Part shown: piece after piece, positions 27,086-36,244 of the stretch
How positions within the stretch are numbered: position 1 is the stretch's first letter
How the letters are laid out: every line of letters begins with the position of its first letter
NCBI RefSeq assembly: GCF_900177545.1
Contig: NZ_FXBQ01000001.1
Location: 124,001 to 188,000, forward strand
Direction of reading: 5' to 3'
Length of the DNA stretch: 64,000 nucleotides
Origin: Maritimibacter sp. HL-12
GTDB lineage: Bacteria; Pseudomonadota; Alphaproteobacteria; Rhodobacterales; Rhodobacteraceae
Program-made: the position numbers and the translations under genes
Notes under the pieces: model-generated
The model's input: only the letters and a program-made list of their open reading frames with translations
The model's database searches: none
What the model was told of the DNA's origin: nothing

Positions 27086-28807
27086 TCAGCGCATCTCCTC
27101 GGCCGGGGTGACCCCAAGAATACCAAGGCCAGCCGAAATCACAACGGAAACGGCTGTCGGGAGGAGGATTTTTGCCGCTGTTGCATCCCGGTCACCCTCC
27201 TGGATGAATCGCAAGGTCGCCGCATCATTGCCCTTGTTCCACAAGGCATGGAACGCCGACGCGAGATCGTAGAGATAGAAGGCAATGCGGTGCGGCTCGT
27301 GGCCGCGCGCGGCGATCTCGACAAGGCGCGGCCATTCGGCGAGCTTTTTCGCCACCGCCAGTTCGGCCTCGTCCTCGACCCGCGGCCGGGTGGCCGGTGC
27401 CACCCCCAGATCGGCCGCCTTGCGCAGCACCGAGTGGATACGGGCAGAGGCGTATTGCACGTAGAACACCGGGTTCTCGCGGCTCTGCTCCAGCACCTTG
27501 TCAAAGTCGAAGTCAAGCGGCGCGTCGTTCTTGCGGGTGAGCATGTGGAAGCGGGTCACGTCCTTGCCGACCGCCTCGACCACGTCGCGCAGGGTGACGA
27601 AATTGCCCGCCCGTTTCGACATCTTGAACGGCTCGCCGTTCTTGTAGAGCTTGACCAACTGGGTGAGCTTGATATCGAGCGGCACCCGGCCGTCGCTGAG
27701 CGCCGCCACGGCGGCCTTCATGCGCTTGACGTAGCCGCCGTGATCGGCCCCGAACACGTCGATAAGCTGGTCGTAACCTCTTGAAATCTTGTCGTAATGA
27801 TAGGCGATATCGGGGGCGAAATAGGTCCAGGCCCCGTCCGACTTCATGATCGGCCGGTCGACGTCGTCGCCATGCGCGGTCGATTTGAACAGGGTCTGCT
27901 CGCGCGGCTCCCAATCCTCGGGCACCTTGCCCTTGGGCGGCTCCAGCACGCCCTTGTAGATCAGCCCCTTGCCGCGCAGGCTTTCGATCGCGGCCTCGAT
28001 CAACCCGGTGCCGTAGAGCGATTTTTCCGAGAAGAACACGTCGATCTCGACACCGAGCGCGGCGAGATCGGCGCGGATCATCTCCATCATCTTCTCGATT
28101 GCGAAATCGCGCACCTCGGCGAGCCAGACCGCCTCGGGCTGGTCGAGCCATTTCTCGCCAACCTCGGCCGCCAGCGCCTCGCCCACCGGTACGAGATAGT
28201 CGCCCGGGTAGAGCCCCTCCTCGATCTCGGGCGCATGGCCGAGCGCCTCGCGGTAGCGCTCGTAGGCCGAGCGCGCCAGCACGTCGACCTGCGCGCCGCC
28301 ATCGTTGATGTAATACTCCCGCGTCACCTCGTGGCCGGCGTATTCCAGCAGCGACGCCAGCGCATCGCCGAACACCGCCCCGCGCGTGTGACCGACGTGA
28401 AGCGGCCCGGTCGGGTTGGCCGAAACATATTCGACGTTGACCTTCTGCCCCTGCCCCGGCGCGCCTTGCCCGTAGCCTTCGGATGCCAGCACGGTCGAAA
28501 CGAGATCGCCCCAGACCTCGGGCGCAAGGTCGATGTTGATGAACCCGGGCCCCGCCACCGAGGCCAGCGCCACACGCTCGTCGGCGACCAGCTTGACCGC
28601 CAGCGCCTCGGCGATGTCGCGCGGCTTCTTGCCCGCGGGCTTGGCCAGTACCATCGCGGCATTGGTCGCCATGTCGCCATGGGCGGCATCGCGCGGCGGC
28701 TCGACGGTGACCGCGTCGAAGGCAAGCCCGCCTGGCAGCACGCCTTCGGCCACCAGTTCGTCAAGCGCCACGATCACGAGGCCACGGATTTCGGCAAACA
28801 GGTTCAT
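27086..28807 (-). CDS. argS: Arginyl-tRNA synthetase
   Basis: 573 residues of class I synthetase. The HIGH motif appears as [12 protein letters not shown] within [11 protein letters not shown], and the KMSKR loop is intact as [11 protein letters not shown]. The C-terminal anticodon-binding helical domain is complete. ATG 28807 follows AGAGGTGAG; a GTG three codons upstream is less likely. Confidence 0.97.
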   Translation of the reverse strand: MNLFAEIRGLVIVALDELVAEGVLPGGLAFDAVTVEPPRDAAHGDMATNAAMVLAKPAGKKPRDIAEALAVKLVADERVALASVAGPGFINIDLAPEVWGDLVSTVLASEGYGQGAPGQGQKVNVEYVSANPTGPLHVGHTRGAVFGDALASLLEYAGHEVTREYYINDGGAQVDVLARSAYERYREALGHAPEIEEGLYPGDYLVPVGEALAAEVGEKWLDQPEAVWLAEVRDFAIEKMMEMIRADLAALGVEIDVFFSEKSLYGTGLIEAAIESLRGKGLIYKGVLEPPKGKVPEDWEPREQTLFKSTAHGDDVDRPIMKSDGAWTYFAPDIAYHYDKISRGYDQLIDVFGADHGGYVKRMKAAVAALSDGRVPLDIKLTQLVKLYKNGEPFKMSKRAGNFVTLRDVVEAVGKDVTRFHMLTRKNDAPLDFDFDKVLEQSRENPVFYVQYASARIHSVLRKAADLGVAPATRPRVEDEAELAVAKKLAEWPRLVEIAARGHEPHRIAFYLYDLASAFHALWNKGNDAATLRFIQEGDRDATAAKILLPTAVSVVISAGLGILGVTPAEEMR

Positions 28808-28858
28808 CTCTCTCACCTCTGCGGGGATAGGCGGGGTCTAGCACACCGCCCGCGAAGG

Positions 28859-30064
28859 TCAACGCCCCGGGACGGGAGGTGCCGCGGCCCCGGCAACAGC
28901 CTTGCGCTGGCCAATCAGCCGGGCATGGGTTTCCAGCGCGAAACGGTCGGTCATCCCGGCGATATAGTCACCGACGATGCGCGCCAGCGCCACCTCTCCC
29001 TCGTCCTCTGCCACGTCCTTGCGCCATTCGGGCGGCAGCAGCGCGGTATCGGCAAGAAACAGCGGAAACAGATCCTCGATCACCTTCGTCACCTTCTGGC
29101 GCATCTCCAGCACCGCCGGGGCGCGGTACATCCGGGCAAAAAGGAAAGCACGGATCTCCTTCAGGTCGCGCCACAGGTGGTCCGAGAAGCGGATCACCGG
29201 CGCGCCCGCATCGCGGATTTCCTGCGCCGAGGCCGGGTTGAGCCTTTGCAGGTGCCCGCGCGACGACACCAGCACATCTTCCACCATCACCCCGAATACC
29301 CGCCGCAGCGCCTCGTGGCGGCGGCGGCTTTCCTCGAGCCCGGGGTATTTCGCATCCACCGCCGCGAAGGCCGGACCGACGATCGGCAGGGCGCGGATCT
29401 CGTCGACGCTGAACAGCCCCGCGCGCAACCCGTCATGCAGATCGTGGTTGTTGTAGGCGATATCGTCGGCCAGCGCCGCCACCTGCGCCTCGCCGCTGGC
29501 ATGGGTGTGCAATTCAAGGTCGTGGCGGGCGTTGTAATCGGCCAGCGCGAAGGGCAGATCCTCGCCCCCCGCGCCCGTTGCCTGCATCACCGGACCATTG
29601 TGTTTGGCAATGCCTTCAAGGGTTTCCCACGTGAGATTCAACCCGTCCCACTCGGCGTAATGGCGCTCCAGCGCGGTGACGATCTTCAGCGCCTGGGCGT
29701 TGTGGTCGAAGCCGCCGTAGGGTTTCATCAGCGCATCCAGCGCATCCTCGCCGGTATGGCCGAAGGGGGTGTGGCCAAGGTCATGCGCCAGCGCCACCGC
29801 CTCGGTGAGGTATTCGTTGAACCCCAGCGCCCCGGCGATCGTGCGCGCCACCTGCGCCACCTCGATCGAATGGGTGAGCCGGGTGCGGTAGTAATCGCCC
29901 TCGTGCTCGACAAACACCTGGGTCTTGTGCTTGAGACGGCGAAAGGCCGAGGAATGGATGATCCGGTCGCGGTCGCGCTGGAACGGCGAGCGGAAGGCAC
30001 TTTCGGCCTCGGTGTAAAGCCGGCCGCGGGTTTCGGCCGGATCGCAGGCGAATGTGGCGAGCAT
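28859..30064 (-). CDS. dgt: Deoxyguanosinetriphosphate triphosphohydrolase-like protein
   Basis: 401 residues of the HD superfamily. The metal ligands lie in THSIEVAQVARTIA and ALAHDLGHTPFGHTG, with a later IAYNNHDLHDGL Asp. Family members cut dNTPs to deoxynucleoside and triphosphate. ATG 30064 gives the normal LATFACDPAETRGR start. It is divergent from the ErpA-like gene across 86 bases, the order usual in alphaproteobacteria, and lies 51 bases upstream of argS. Confidence 0.93.
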   Translation of the reverse strand: MLATFACDPAETRGRLYTEAESAFRSPFQRDRDRIIHSSAFRRLKHKTQVFVEHEGDYYRTRLTHSIEVAQVARTIAGALGFNEYLTEAVALAHDLGHTPFGHTGEDALDALMKPYGGFDHNAQALKIVTALERHYAEWDGLNLTWETLEGIAKHNGPVMQATGAGGEDLPFALADYNARHDLELHTHASGEAQVAALADDIAYNNHDLHDGLRAGLFSVDEIRALPIVGPAFAAVDAKYPGLEESRRRHEALRRVFGVMVEDVLVSSRGHLQRLNPASAQEIRDAGAPVIRFSDHLWRDLKEIRAFLFARMYRAPAVLEMRQKVTKVIEDLFPLFLADTALLPPEWRKDVAEDEGEVALARIVGDYIAGMTDRFALETHARLIGQRKAVAGAAAPPVPGR

Positions 30065-30150
30065 GCGGCCCCCTTTTGCGCGGCGGTGGTTGCCGCGCCC
30101 TTTCCCTCCCCATATATTCAAAGTCGCGAACAGATGAAACCGAGGATGCC

Positions 30151-30486
30151 ATGGAACTCCAGCTTCCCCCGAAAGTGACCGAGCGCGCCTTCACCCGTCT
30201 TGCCGAGATCGGCGCGGGCGACAGCGGCAAGGCCCTGCGCGTCGCCGTCGAGGGCGGCGGCTGCTCGGGCTTTCAATACGATATCTCGCTCGACGACCCG
30301 TCCGACGGCGACATGGTGTTCGAAAGCCCCGATGGCCACGAGCGCGTGGTGATCGACGAGGTTTCGCTGCCGTTCCTCTCGAACGCGGTGATCGACTTCA
30401 CCGAGGAATTGATCGGCGCGCGCTTCGTGATCGAGAACCCCAACGCCAGCAGTTCCTGCGGCTGCGGCACCTCGTTCTCGATGTAG
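30151..30486 (+). CDS. erpA: HesB/IscA family iron-sulfur cluster carrier (ErpA-like)
   Basis: 111 residues. The three conserved cysteines are present: C38 in GGGCSGFQY and C103/C105 in SSCGCGTSF. A-type carriers pass Fe-S clusters to target proteins. ATG 30151 is chosen over the open upstream frame because it gives the normal length and N-terminus. The exact subtype (ErpA or IscA) is judged from the alphaproteobacterial dgt-divergent context. Confidence 0.9.
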   Translation: MELQLPPKVTERAFTRLAEIGAGDSGKALRVAVEGGGCSGFQYDISLDDPSDGDMVFESPDGHERVVIDEVSLPFLSNAVIDFTEELIGARFVIENPNASSSCGCGTSFSM

Positions 30487-30544
30487 GCCCTGGCCCGGCG
30501 CGAAACCGCTTGCGCGCGGCCCGTGCAGCGGCGAAGCTCGGGCC

Positions 30545-30916
30545 ATGACCGCGCCGGACACCCACGACGCCTATCTTGCCACCCTGCCGCCCGACCAGCG
30601 CGCAGCCCTTGAAGCGCTGCGCGTCCAGATCGCCGCCGCCGCGCCCGGCGCGCGCGAGGTGATCTCCTACGGCGTCCCCGCTTTCCGGGCAGGCCCCGGC
30701 AAGGGCAAGGTGCTGGTGGGCTACGCCGCGATGACGGCGCACCTCGGGTTCTACGTCTTCGAAGGCGACCTGCTCGCCCGGTTTGCAGACCGCCTTCAGG
30801 ATTTCTCGATCTCGAAAGGCACCGTCCGCTTCACCCCCGCGCATCCGCTGCCCGAGCCGCTGGTGCACGAGATCGTCGCGGCGCGACTCGCGGAGATCGC
30901 AGCCGAACCTCAGTAG
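30545..30916 (+). CDS. DUF1801 family protein
   Basis: 123 residues with the DUF1801/YdhG pattern: YLATLPPDQRAALEALRVQIAAAAPGAREVISYGVPAFR, then GFYVF and SISKGTVRFTPAHPLPEPLV. The family is small, soluble and of unknown function, sometimes tied to iron handling. The last seven bases overlap the opposing gene at 30910. Confidence 0.88.
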   Translation: MTAPDTHDAYLATLPPDQRAALEALRVQIAAAAPGAREVISYGVPAFRAGPGKGKVLVGYAAMTAHLGFYVFEGDLLARFADRLQDFSISKGTVRFTPAHPLPEPLVHEIVAARLAEIAAEPQ

Positions 30917-31449
30917 CCCTCAAAATCGACCTGTACCTCGTTGATGCAGGTATCGGCCCATTTCGCGCCGGCATAGGTATCGATGATGGTGAGCGACACC
31001 CATTCCACCCAACCGCCGCCAAGCGCGATCTGCTGCCAGCCGGTGTTGTCGGCCAGCTCGGTGCGCCACGCCGTCCCGGTAGAGGTGCGGATTTCGACAT
31101 GGCGCGGTCGGGCATTGTCGAAATAGGCCTCCGCGCTCTTGGCGTAGCCGTTGCGGATCAGCAGGCGCAGCGGCGCGGCCTGCCCGCCGAAACTCACGGT
31201 GATGCGCTCACCCGCGCCGTTGCCCGCGACACCCTCGCACCAGGCGCTGCGGTCGGAGCGGTCGAACAGGTTTTCCACCCCGTAGGTGTTGGCCGATTGT
31301 GGCGGCAACACCGAGGTGGCCCAGTAGCGCAATTCGTCGAAGAACTGCCCGGCACCCACAGCGCGAACCGAGACATCGGCCGAAGCGGGCGCGGCGGCGG
31401 CAAGAAGCGTCGCGAGCGCAAGCCCGGCGCCGGTGACGAGACGTGTCAT
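30910..31449 (-). CDS. Exported protein with a discoidin-like (NADase-type glycan-binding) fold
   Basis: 179 residues. Residues 1-24 are a Sec signal ending ASAD. The mature part (NTYGVENLFDRSDRSAWCEGVAGNGAGERITVSFGG, LLIRNGYAKSAEAYFDNARPRHVEI, DTYAGAKWADTCINEVQV) has the jelly-roll pattern of discoidin or NADase-type glycan-binding domains. Two cysteines in mature positions could pair. It is presumably periplasmic and may bind sugar or wall glycan. ATG 31449 follows AAAGGGGGAAACC. Confidence 0.7.
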   Translation of the reverse strand: MTRLVTGAGLALATLLAAAAPASADVSVRAVGAGQFFDELRYWATSVLPPQSANTYGVENLFDRSDRSAWCEGVAGNGAGERITVSFGGQAAPLRLLIRNGYAKSAEAYFDNARPRHVEIRTSTGTAWRTELADNTGWQQIALGGGWVEWVSLTIIDTYAGAKWADTCINEVQVDFEGY

Positions 31450-31596
31450 GGTTTCCCCCTTTCGCGGATCGCGGTGCATGACGATGCCAGCCTAGCGGCA
31501 AGCGCGCGACTCCGGCCATGACCTGCGTCAACCGCGCGCGCCGGCCACATCCCGGCCACCCTTGACCGGGCGGCGGCGACAGCGCAGATAGGCGGA

Positions 31597-32247
31597 ATGG
31601 AACAGATCGCCCTCATCACCGGCGCGTCGCGCGGCCTAGGCGCCGCGCTTGCCGTCGCCCTCGCCCCCACCCACCACATCGTCGCCGTGGCCCGCACCAC
31701 CGGCGCGCTCGAAGAGGTGGACGACAAGATCAAGGCCGCGGGCGGCGAAGCCACACTCGCGCCGATGGACATCATCAATCCAGATGCCATGGCCCAGCTC
31801 TGCCGGGCGATCTTCGATCGCTGGGGCGCGATCGACATCTGGGCCCATACCGCGATCGAGGCGATGCAGCTTACCCCCACCCACCACCTCGCGTTGCAGG
31901 AGGCCGACCTCGAGAAATCGCTCAAGGTCAACGTCGAGGCGACCGCGCGGCTGATTGCCTATGTCGCGCCGCTGCTGGGCGAAACCGGGCGGGCGGTGTT
32001 CTTCCGCGACGACCACGCCGGCGAGAAGTTCTTCGCCGGCTACGGTGCCACCAAGGCGGCGCAGATGGCGCTGGCCGAAAGCTGGCAGAAGGAGGCCGAA
32101 AAGATCGGCCCGGTGGTGAAAATCCTCGAACCCCGCCCGCTCGCCACCGCGATGCGCGCGCGCTTCTTCCCCTCCGAAATCCGCGCCGGGCTCACCCCGC
32201 CCGCCGAGGAGGCCGCCCGCTTCCTGCCCGAGATCCTCGCGACCTGA
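31597..32247 (+). CDS. Short-chain dehydrogenase/reductase
   Basis: 216 residues. ITGASRGLGAALA is the TGxxxGxG cofactor loop, and YGATKAA holds the YxxxK catalytic pair. The NAG-type motif is replaced by WAHTAIEA, and the protein is shorter than a classical SDR (about 250), so it belongs to a divergent branch. Substrate is unknown. It stands alone between opposite-strand genes. Confidence 0.85.
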   Translation: MEQIALITGASRGLGAALAVALAPTHHIVAVARTTGALEEVDDKIKAAGGEATLAPMDIINPDAMAQLCRAIFDRWGAIDIWAHTAIEAMQLTPTHHLALQEADLEKSLKVNVEATARLIAYVAPLLGETGRAVFFRDDHAGEKFFAGYGATKAAQMALAESWQKEAEKIGPVVKILEPRPLATAMRARFFPSEIRAGLTPPAEEAARFLPEILAT

Positions 32248-32386
32248 GCCGCCGCGGTCCGCTGCGTAGAAACTGGCCCGCGGTCCTTGCCGGACTTCGC
32301 GCGCCCGCGCCTTTTGAGCGAGGTCATGGCGGTGGCCCGAGGCTCACGCCATCCTGCCCCCGACGATTCGATCCCGGGGGGCGCGA

Positions 32387-33280
32387 ATGGCAAATCATGC
32401 GTTGATGTGGGGCTTCGCGATGGTGGCGCTCACCGCCGGCGCCATCGCCAGTTTCGTCGGACTCTTCGCCCCGCCCCTGCCCTGGACGGCCACCGCGGGC
32501 GGCGCCACGTTCTGGCCCGACGCCGTCCCGCTCCGGGGGACCGGGCTTTATGATCTCGATACCGTCTTCTCGGCCGGGGCCGCGCAGGGTGCGGATATCG
32601 TCACGCTCGTGATCGTCATACCGGCCGCGCTGGTGCTCGCGTTTCGGTCGGATCCGCGCGGCCCGCTCCAGCCTTTCCTGCTGTCGGGCCTCTTGACATG
32701 GCTTCTCTACGACTATGCGAGCCTCGCCTTCGGAACGGTCGTCTACAACGAGATGTTTCTCGTCTACGTCACCGCGATGGCCAGCGCCGGCCTCGGCTTC
32801 GCCCTCGCGCTTCGGGCCGCGGCCCGCGCCCTGCCGGACCTGCCCGCGGCCCTGCCCGCCCGGTCGCTCGGGGTCTTCCTGCTGGTCAGCGGGCTGGTCA
32901 CGGCCATTGTCTGGCTCCTGCCCCTTCTCGGCTCCATCCGGGCGGGCACGCCGCCGCCCTACATGGCGCATTACACCGGACGCGTCACCGACGCGCTCGA
33001 CCTTGGCGTGATCGTTCCCGCCTGCCTCGCGGGCGCGGTGCTGCTGCTGCGCCACCGCCCGGCCGGGCTGCTGCTCGCGGTGCCGCTTCTCACCCTCGAG
33101 GCCCTGCTCCTGCCGATGATCCTCATGCAATCCCTGCAGCAGATCCGCATGGGCGTGAGCTTCACCCCGGTCGAACTCGCGGGTCCGATCGGCGGGTTCG
33201 TCCTCATCTCGGGGATCGCGGGCTACTTCCTGTGGCGCACGATCCGGGCGGTCGCCCCGTCCGGCTCCGCCGGCGGCTGA
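32387..33280 (+). CDS. Multi-pass membrane protein of unknown function
   Basis: 297 residues with about seven or eight hydrophobic helices (for example 8-30, 70-88, 95-112, 125-145, 160-180, 222-250 and 260-285) joined by short loops. No transport, enzyme or receptor motif is recognisable. Codon bias is strong and the ATG 32387 follows GGGGGGCGCGA. It could be a small polytopic sensor or transporter. I cannot assign a role. Confidence 0.7.
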   Translation: MANHALMWGFAMVALTAGAIASFVGLFAPPLPWTATAGGATFWPDAVPLRGTGLYDLDTVFSAGAAQGADIVTLVIVIPAALVLAFRSDPRGPLQPFLLSGLLTWLLYDYASLAFGTVVYNEMFLVYVTAMASAGLGFALALRAAARALPDLPAALPARSLGVFLLVSGLVTAIVWLLPLLGSIRAGTPPPYMAHYTGRVTDALDLGVIVPACLAGAVLLLRHRPAGLLLAVPLLTLEALLLPMILMQSLQQIRMGVSFTPVELAGPIGGFVLISGIAGYFLWRTIRAVAPSGSAGG

Positions 33281-33289
33281 GCCTCCGCC

Positions 33290-33334
33290 CGGTTTCCTGA
33301 ATGGAAACCGCCACGAAGTCTTCGCAAGACTTCG
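33290..33334. repeat. Two tandem hairpins before surE
   Basis: CGGTTTCC-TGAAT-GGAAACCG (33290-33310) and CGAAGTCTT-CGC-AAGACTTCG (33314-33334), perfect 8- and 9-bp stems three bases apart, in the 125-base gap after the membrane-protein gene. No T tract follows. They may terminate the upstream gene or shape the surE leader. Confidence 0.5.
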
Positions 33335-33405
33335 GCGCGGTGCCGCCCCCGCTTGCCCCGCTCGCGCCCCTCGCCTATTGAGAAGCGAGGCAAGGACGGG
33401 CAGAC

Positions 33406-34191
33406 ATGCGCATTCTCATCACCAACGACGACGGTATCAACGCGCCGGGGCTGAAGGCGCTCGAAGAAATCGGCGCCGAGATCGCCGGTCCGGATGGTGA
33501 GGTCTGGGTGGTGGCACCGGCCTTCGAGCAATCGGGCGTCGGCCATTGCATCAGCTACTCCCGGCCGATGATGCTGGCCGAACTGGAGCCGCGCCGCTAT
33601 GCCGCCGAGGGCACGCCCGCCGATTGCGTGCTGGCGGCCTTGGGCGACGCGATGCCGGGGCGGCCCGATCTCGTGCTCTCGGGCATCAACCGGGGCAACA
33701 ACGCGGCCGAGAACACGCTCTATTCCGGCACCATCGGCGCGGCGCTCGAAGCGGCGTTGCAGGGCCTGCCCGCGATCGCGCTGAGCCAGTTTCTCGGGCC
33801 GGAGATCATCAGCCGCGAGGATCTCTTCGAGGCCGCGCGGGTCCACGGCGCGGCGGTGATCCGCGCCCTCATCGAGCGCGCGCCCTGGGACGAGAGCGCC
33901 GATTACCGGTTGTTCTACAACGTCAATTTCCCGCCCGTTCCGGCGGCGGCGGTCAAGGGCGTGCAGGCCACCGCGCAAGGCTGGCGGCGCGATGCCTTCT
34001 TCTCGACCGAGGCCACCGACTCGCCCTCCGGGCGGCGTTTTCTCTGGGTCAAGGGCGGCCCGCAACATACCCCGACCCTGCCCGGCACCGATGCCGCGGC
34101 CAATCTCGAAGGCTACGTCTCGGTCACGCCGATGCGCGCCGATCTTACCGCGCATGACCGCCTCGCGGAGTTGGGCGGGATCTTTTCATGA
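33406..34191 (+). CDS. surE: 5'/3'-nucleotidase SurE
   Basis: 261 residues. The metal site residues are intact: [12 protein letters not shown] (Asp pair) and [22 protein letters not shown] (Ser/Asn). SurE dephosphorylates nucleoside monophosphates and is linked to stationary-phase survival. Its stop overlaps pcm by four bases. surE-pcm-nlpD is a conserved block. Confidence 0.96.
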   Translation: MRILITNDDGINAPGLKALEEIGAEIAGPDGEVWVVAPAFEQSGVGHCISYSRPMMLAELEPRRYAAEGTPADCVLAALGDAMPGRPDLVLSGINRGNNAAENTLYSGTIGAALEAALQGLPAIALSQFLGPEIISREDLFEAARVHGAAVIRALIERAPWDESADYRLFYNVNFPPVPAAAVKGVQATAQGWRRDAFFSTEATDSPSGRRFLWVKGGPQHTPTLPGTDAAANLEGYVSVTPMRADLTAHDRLAELGGIFS

Positions 34192-34835
34192 CCCCGCCGG
34201 CGCTCTCCGAAGCGGAACGCAAGATGCAATTCCTCTTCGCGTTGCGCTCGAAGGGGGTCACCGACACGCGGGTGCTCCGTGCAATGGAGGCGGTCGACCG
34301 TGGCCGTTTCGTGAAGGGCATTTTCGAGGATCGCGCCTACGAGGACATGCCGCTGCCGATCGCCTCGGGCCAGACCATCAGCCAGCCCTCGGTGGTCGGG
34401 CTGATGACCCAGGCGCTCGACGTGCAGCCGAAATCCAAGGTGCTGGAAGTCGGCACCGGCTCGGGCTACCAGGCGGCGATCCTCGCCAAGCTCGCGCGCC
34501 GGGTCTACACCGTCGACCGCCACCGCGCGCTGGTGCAGGACTCGCGCGCGCTGTTCGACGACCTGGGACTGCACAACATCACGGTGATCCTTGGCGATGG
34601 CTCGCACGGCCTGCCCGAGCAGGCCCCGTTCGACCGTATCATCGTGACCGCAGCCGCCGAAGACCCGCCCGGCCCGCTCTTGGCTCAGATGGCGATCGGG
34701 GGTATCATGGTTCTGCCGGTGGGCCAGTCCGACGCGGTGCAGACGCTGATCAAGGTCACGCGCACGGCGGAAGGCTATGATTATCAGGAGCTCATGCCGG
34801 TGCGCTTCGTTCCCCTGCTGGAGGGGGTGGGGTGA
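34188..34835 (+). CDS. pcm: Protein-L-isoaspartate O-methyltransferase
   Basis: 215 residues, normal length. [16 protein letters not shown] and the SAM-binding [18 protein letters not shown] motif are diagnostic, with [19 protein letters not shown] following. It repairs isoaspartyl damage in aged proteins. Translationally coupled to surE. Confidence 0.96.
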   Translation: MTPPALSEAERKMQFLFALRSKGVTDTRVLRAMEAVDRGRFVKGIFEDRAYEDMPLPIASGQTISQPSVVGLMTQALDVQPKSKVLEVGTGSGYQAAILAKLARRVYTVDRHRALVQDSRALFDDLGLHNITVILGDGSHGLPEQAPFDRIIVTAAAEDPPGPLLAQMAIGGIMVLPVGQSDAVQTLIKVTRTAEGYDYQELMPVRFVPLLEGVG

Positions 34836-34956
34836 AAGCGCGATATGAACGAGGGACGCCGGCAGGCCCCGGCAAAGCGGCACAAGACCGCTTGGGGCAA
34901 AGACTGGCACGTAAGCAAGACAAGGCCCCAGGGCATGGGCCACGAGAGGACAGAGC

Positions 34957-36135
34957 ATGATTTTCCCGTTGAACCACAGCACGCGCCTGGGGCTTGTCTC
35001 GGCATCGCTGCTGGCCCTGGCCGGTTGCACCGACGGCACCGGCGGGCTGAACAACCTCGATTTCGACCTGCGCGGACTGGCCGGCGGTTTCACCACCTCC
35101 GACGCCGCCCGAGGCGCGCGCACCACCTCGAAACCGCAACCCGATGCGCGCGGGGTGATCTCCTATCCGACCTATGACGTGGCCGTGGCGCGCGATGGCG
35201 AGACCGTCAGCCAGATGGCGTCCCGCCTCGGCTTCGGGGCCAACGAGCTTGGACGCTACAACGGCTTGCCGCCCGAAACCGCGCTGCGCGGTGGCGAGAT
35301 CCTCGCACTGCCCGCGCGTGTCGGCGGCGGCACCGCGGCGAGTCCGGGGTCCGCCACCGCAGCAGGAACGATCGACGTGACCACGCTGGCAGGCTCCGCG
35401 CTCGACCGGGTCGACGGCAGCGCATCACCGGACACCGCCGAGGCGGCCAACACCCCCGCCGGTCAGGAACCGGTGCGCCACCAGGTCGCGCGCGGAGAGA
35501 CCGCCTATTCCGTCGCCCGGCGCTACGACGTGCCGGTGCGCGCGCTGGCGGAATGGAACAGCCTCGACAGCGCGCTGACGGTGCGCGAAGGGCAATACCT
35601 GCTGATCCCGGTGGTCGTCGGCGAGCGCAGCGCGGCGCTTGACAGCGACACCGAGGCACCCGGCACCGGCTCGGCCACGCCGGTGCCGCCCTCCGCCGCG
35701 GCCCCGCTGCCCGACGAGGACGAAACCACCACGGCCGCCGCCCCCGCCTCGCCGGGTCTCGCCGAGAGCCGCACCGAGGCGTCCGGCGCCCGCATGGCGC
35801 TGCCGGTCGACGGCAAGGTGGTGCGGGCCTTCCAGAAGGGCAAGACCGACGGGATCGACATCTCGGCCTCCGCGGGCACGCCGGTCAAGGCCGCCGCGGC
35901 CGGCACCGTCGCCGCGATCACCCGCGACACCGACCAGGTGCCGATCCTGGTGATCCGCCACAGCGGCAACCTGCTCACGGTCTATGCCGGGATCGACGAC
36001 ATCAAGGTGGCCAAGGGCGACAGCGTGAGCCGGGGACAGCAAATCGCGACCGTGCGCGCGGCCGACACCACCTTCCTGCACTTCCAGGTGCGCGAAGGGA
36101 CGCTCAGCGTCGATCCGATGACCTATTTGAACTGA
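34957..36135 (+). CDS. nlpD: NlpD-like lipoprotein with two LysM domains and a degenerate M23 domain
   Basis: 392 residues. A lipobox LAGC near residue 22 marks an outer-membrane lipoprotein. LysM domains lie near 70-115 (VARDGETVSQMASRLGFGANELGRYNGL) and 171-215 (VARGETAYSVARRYDVPVRALAEWNSL). The M23 domain (about 285-392) keeps the LHFQVREGT strand but has TDGIDIS where active endopeptidases have HxGxD. Like E. coli NlpD it is therefore probably an activator of a wall amidase rather than an enzyme. A frame-internal GGACAGAGC precedes the ATG. Confidence 0.9.
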   Translation: MIFPLNHSTRLGLVSASLLALAGCTDGTGGLNNLDFDLRGLAGGFTTSDAARGARTTSKPQPDARGVISYPTYDVAVARDGETVSQMASRLGFGANELGRYNGLPPETALRGGEILALPARVGGGTAASPGSATAAGTIDVTTLAGSALDRVDGSASPDTAEAANTPAGQEPVRHQVARGETAYSVARRYDVPVRALAEWNSLDSALTVREGQYLLIPVVVGERSAALDSDTEAPGTGSATPVPPSAAAPLPDEDETTTAAAPASPGLAESRTEASGARMALPVDGKVVRAFQKGKTDGIDISASAGTPVKAAAAGTVAAITRDTDQVPILVIRHSGNLLTVYAGIDDIKVAKGDSVSRGQQIATVRAADTTFLHFQVREGTLSVDPMTYLN

Positions 36136-36140
36136 GATGT

Positions 36141-36238
36141 CGCCCCGGCTGCGCCGGGGCGACGCAGAAAGGGGGGCGCTGCCCCCCTCTTGGCCTTACG
36201 GCCAATTCACCCCCCGAGGTATTTCCGGACCCAAGAAG
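36141..36238 (+). repeat. 98-bp dispersed GC-rich repeat, copy C
   Basis: The same length and order as copy A at 2143-2240, with a CGCCCCGGC/GCCGGGGCG hairpin, GGGGGGC/GCCCCCC hairpin and the CTTGGCC..CCAAGAAG tail. It fills almost the whole gap between the convergent nlpD and der genes, so it may end transcription from both sides. Confidence 0.85.
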
Positions 36239-36244
36239 CCGGGG

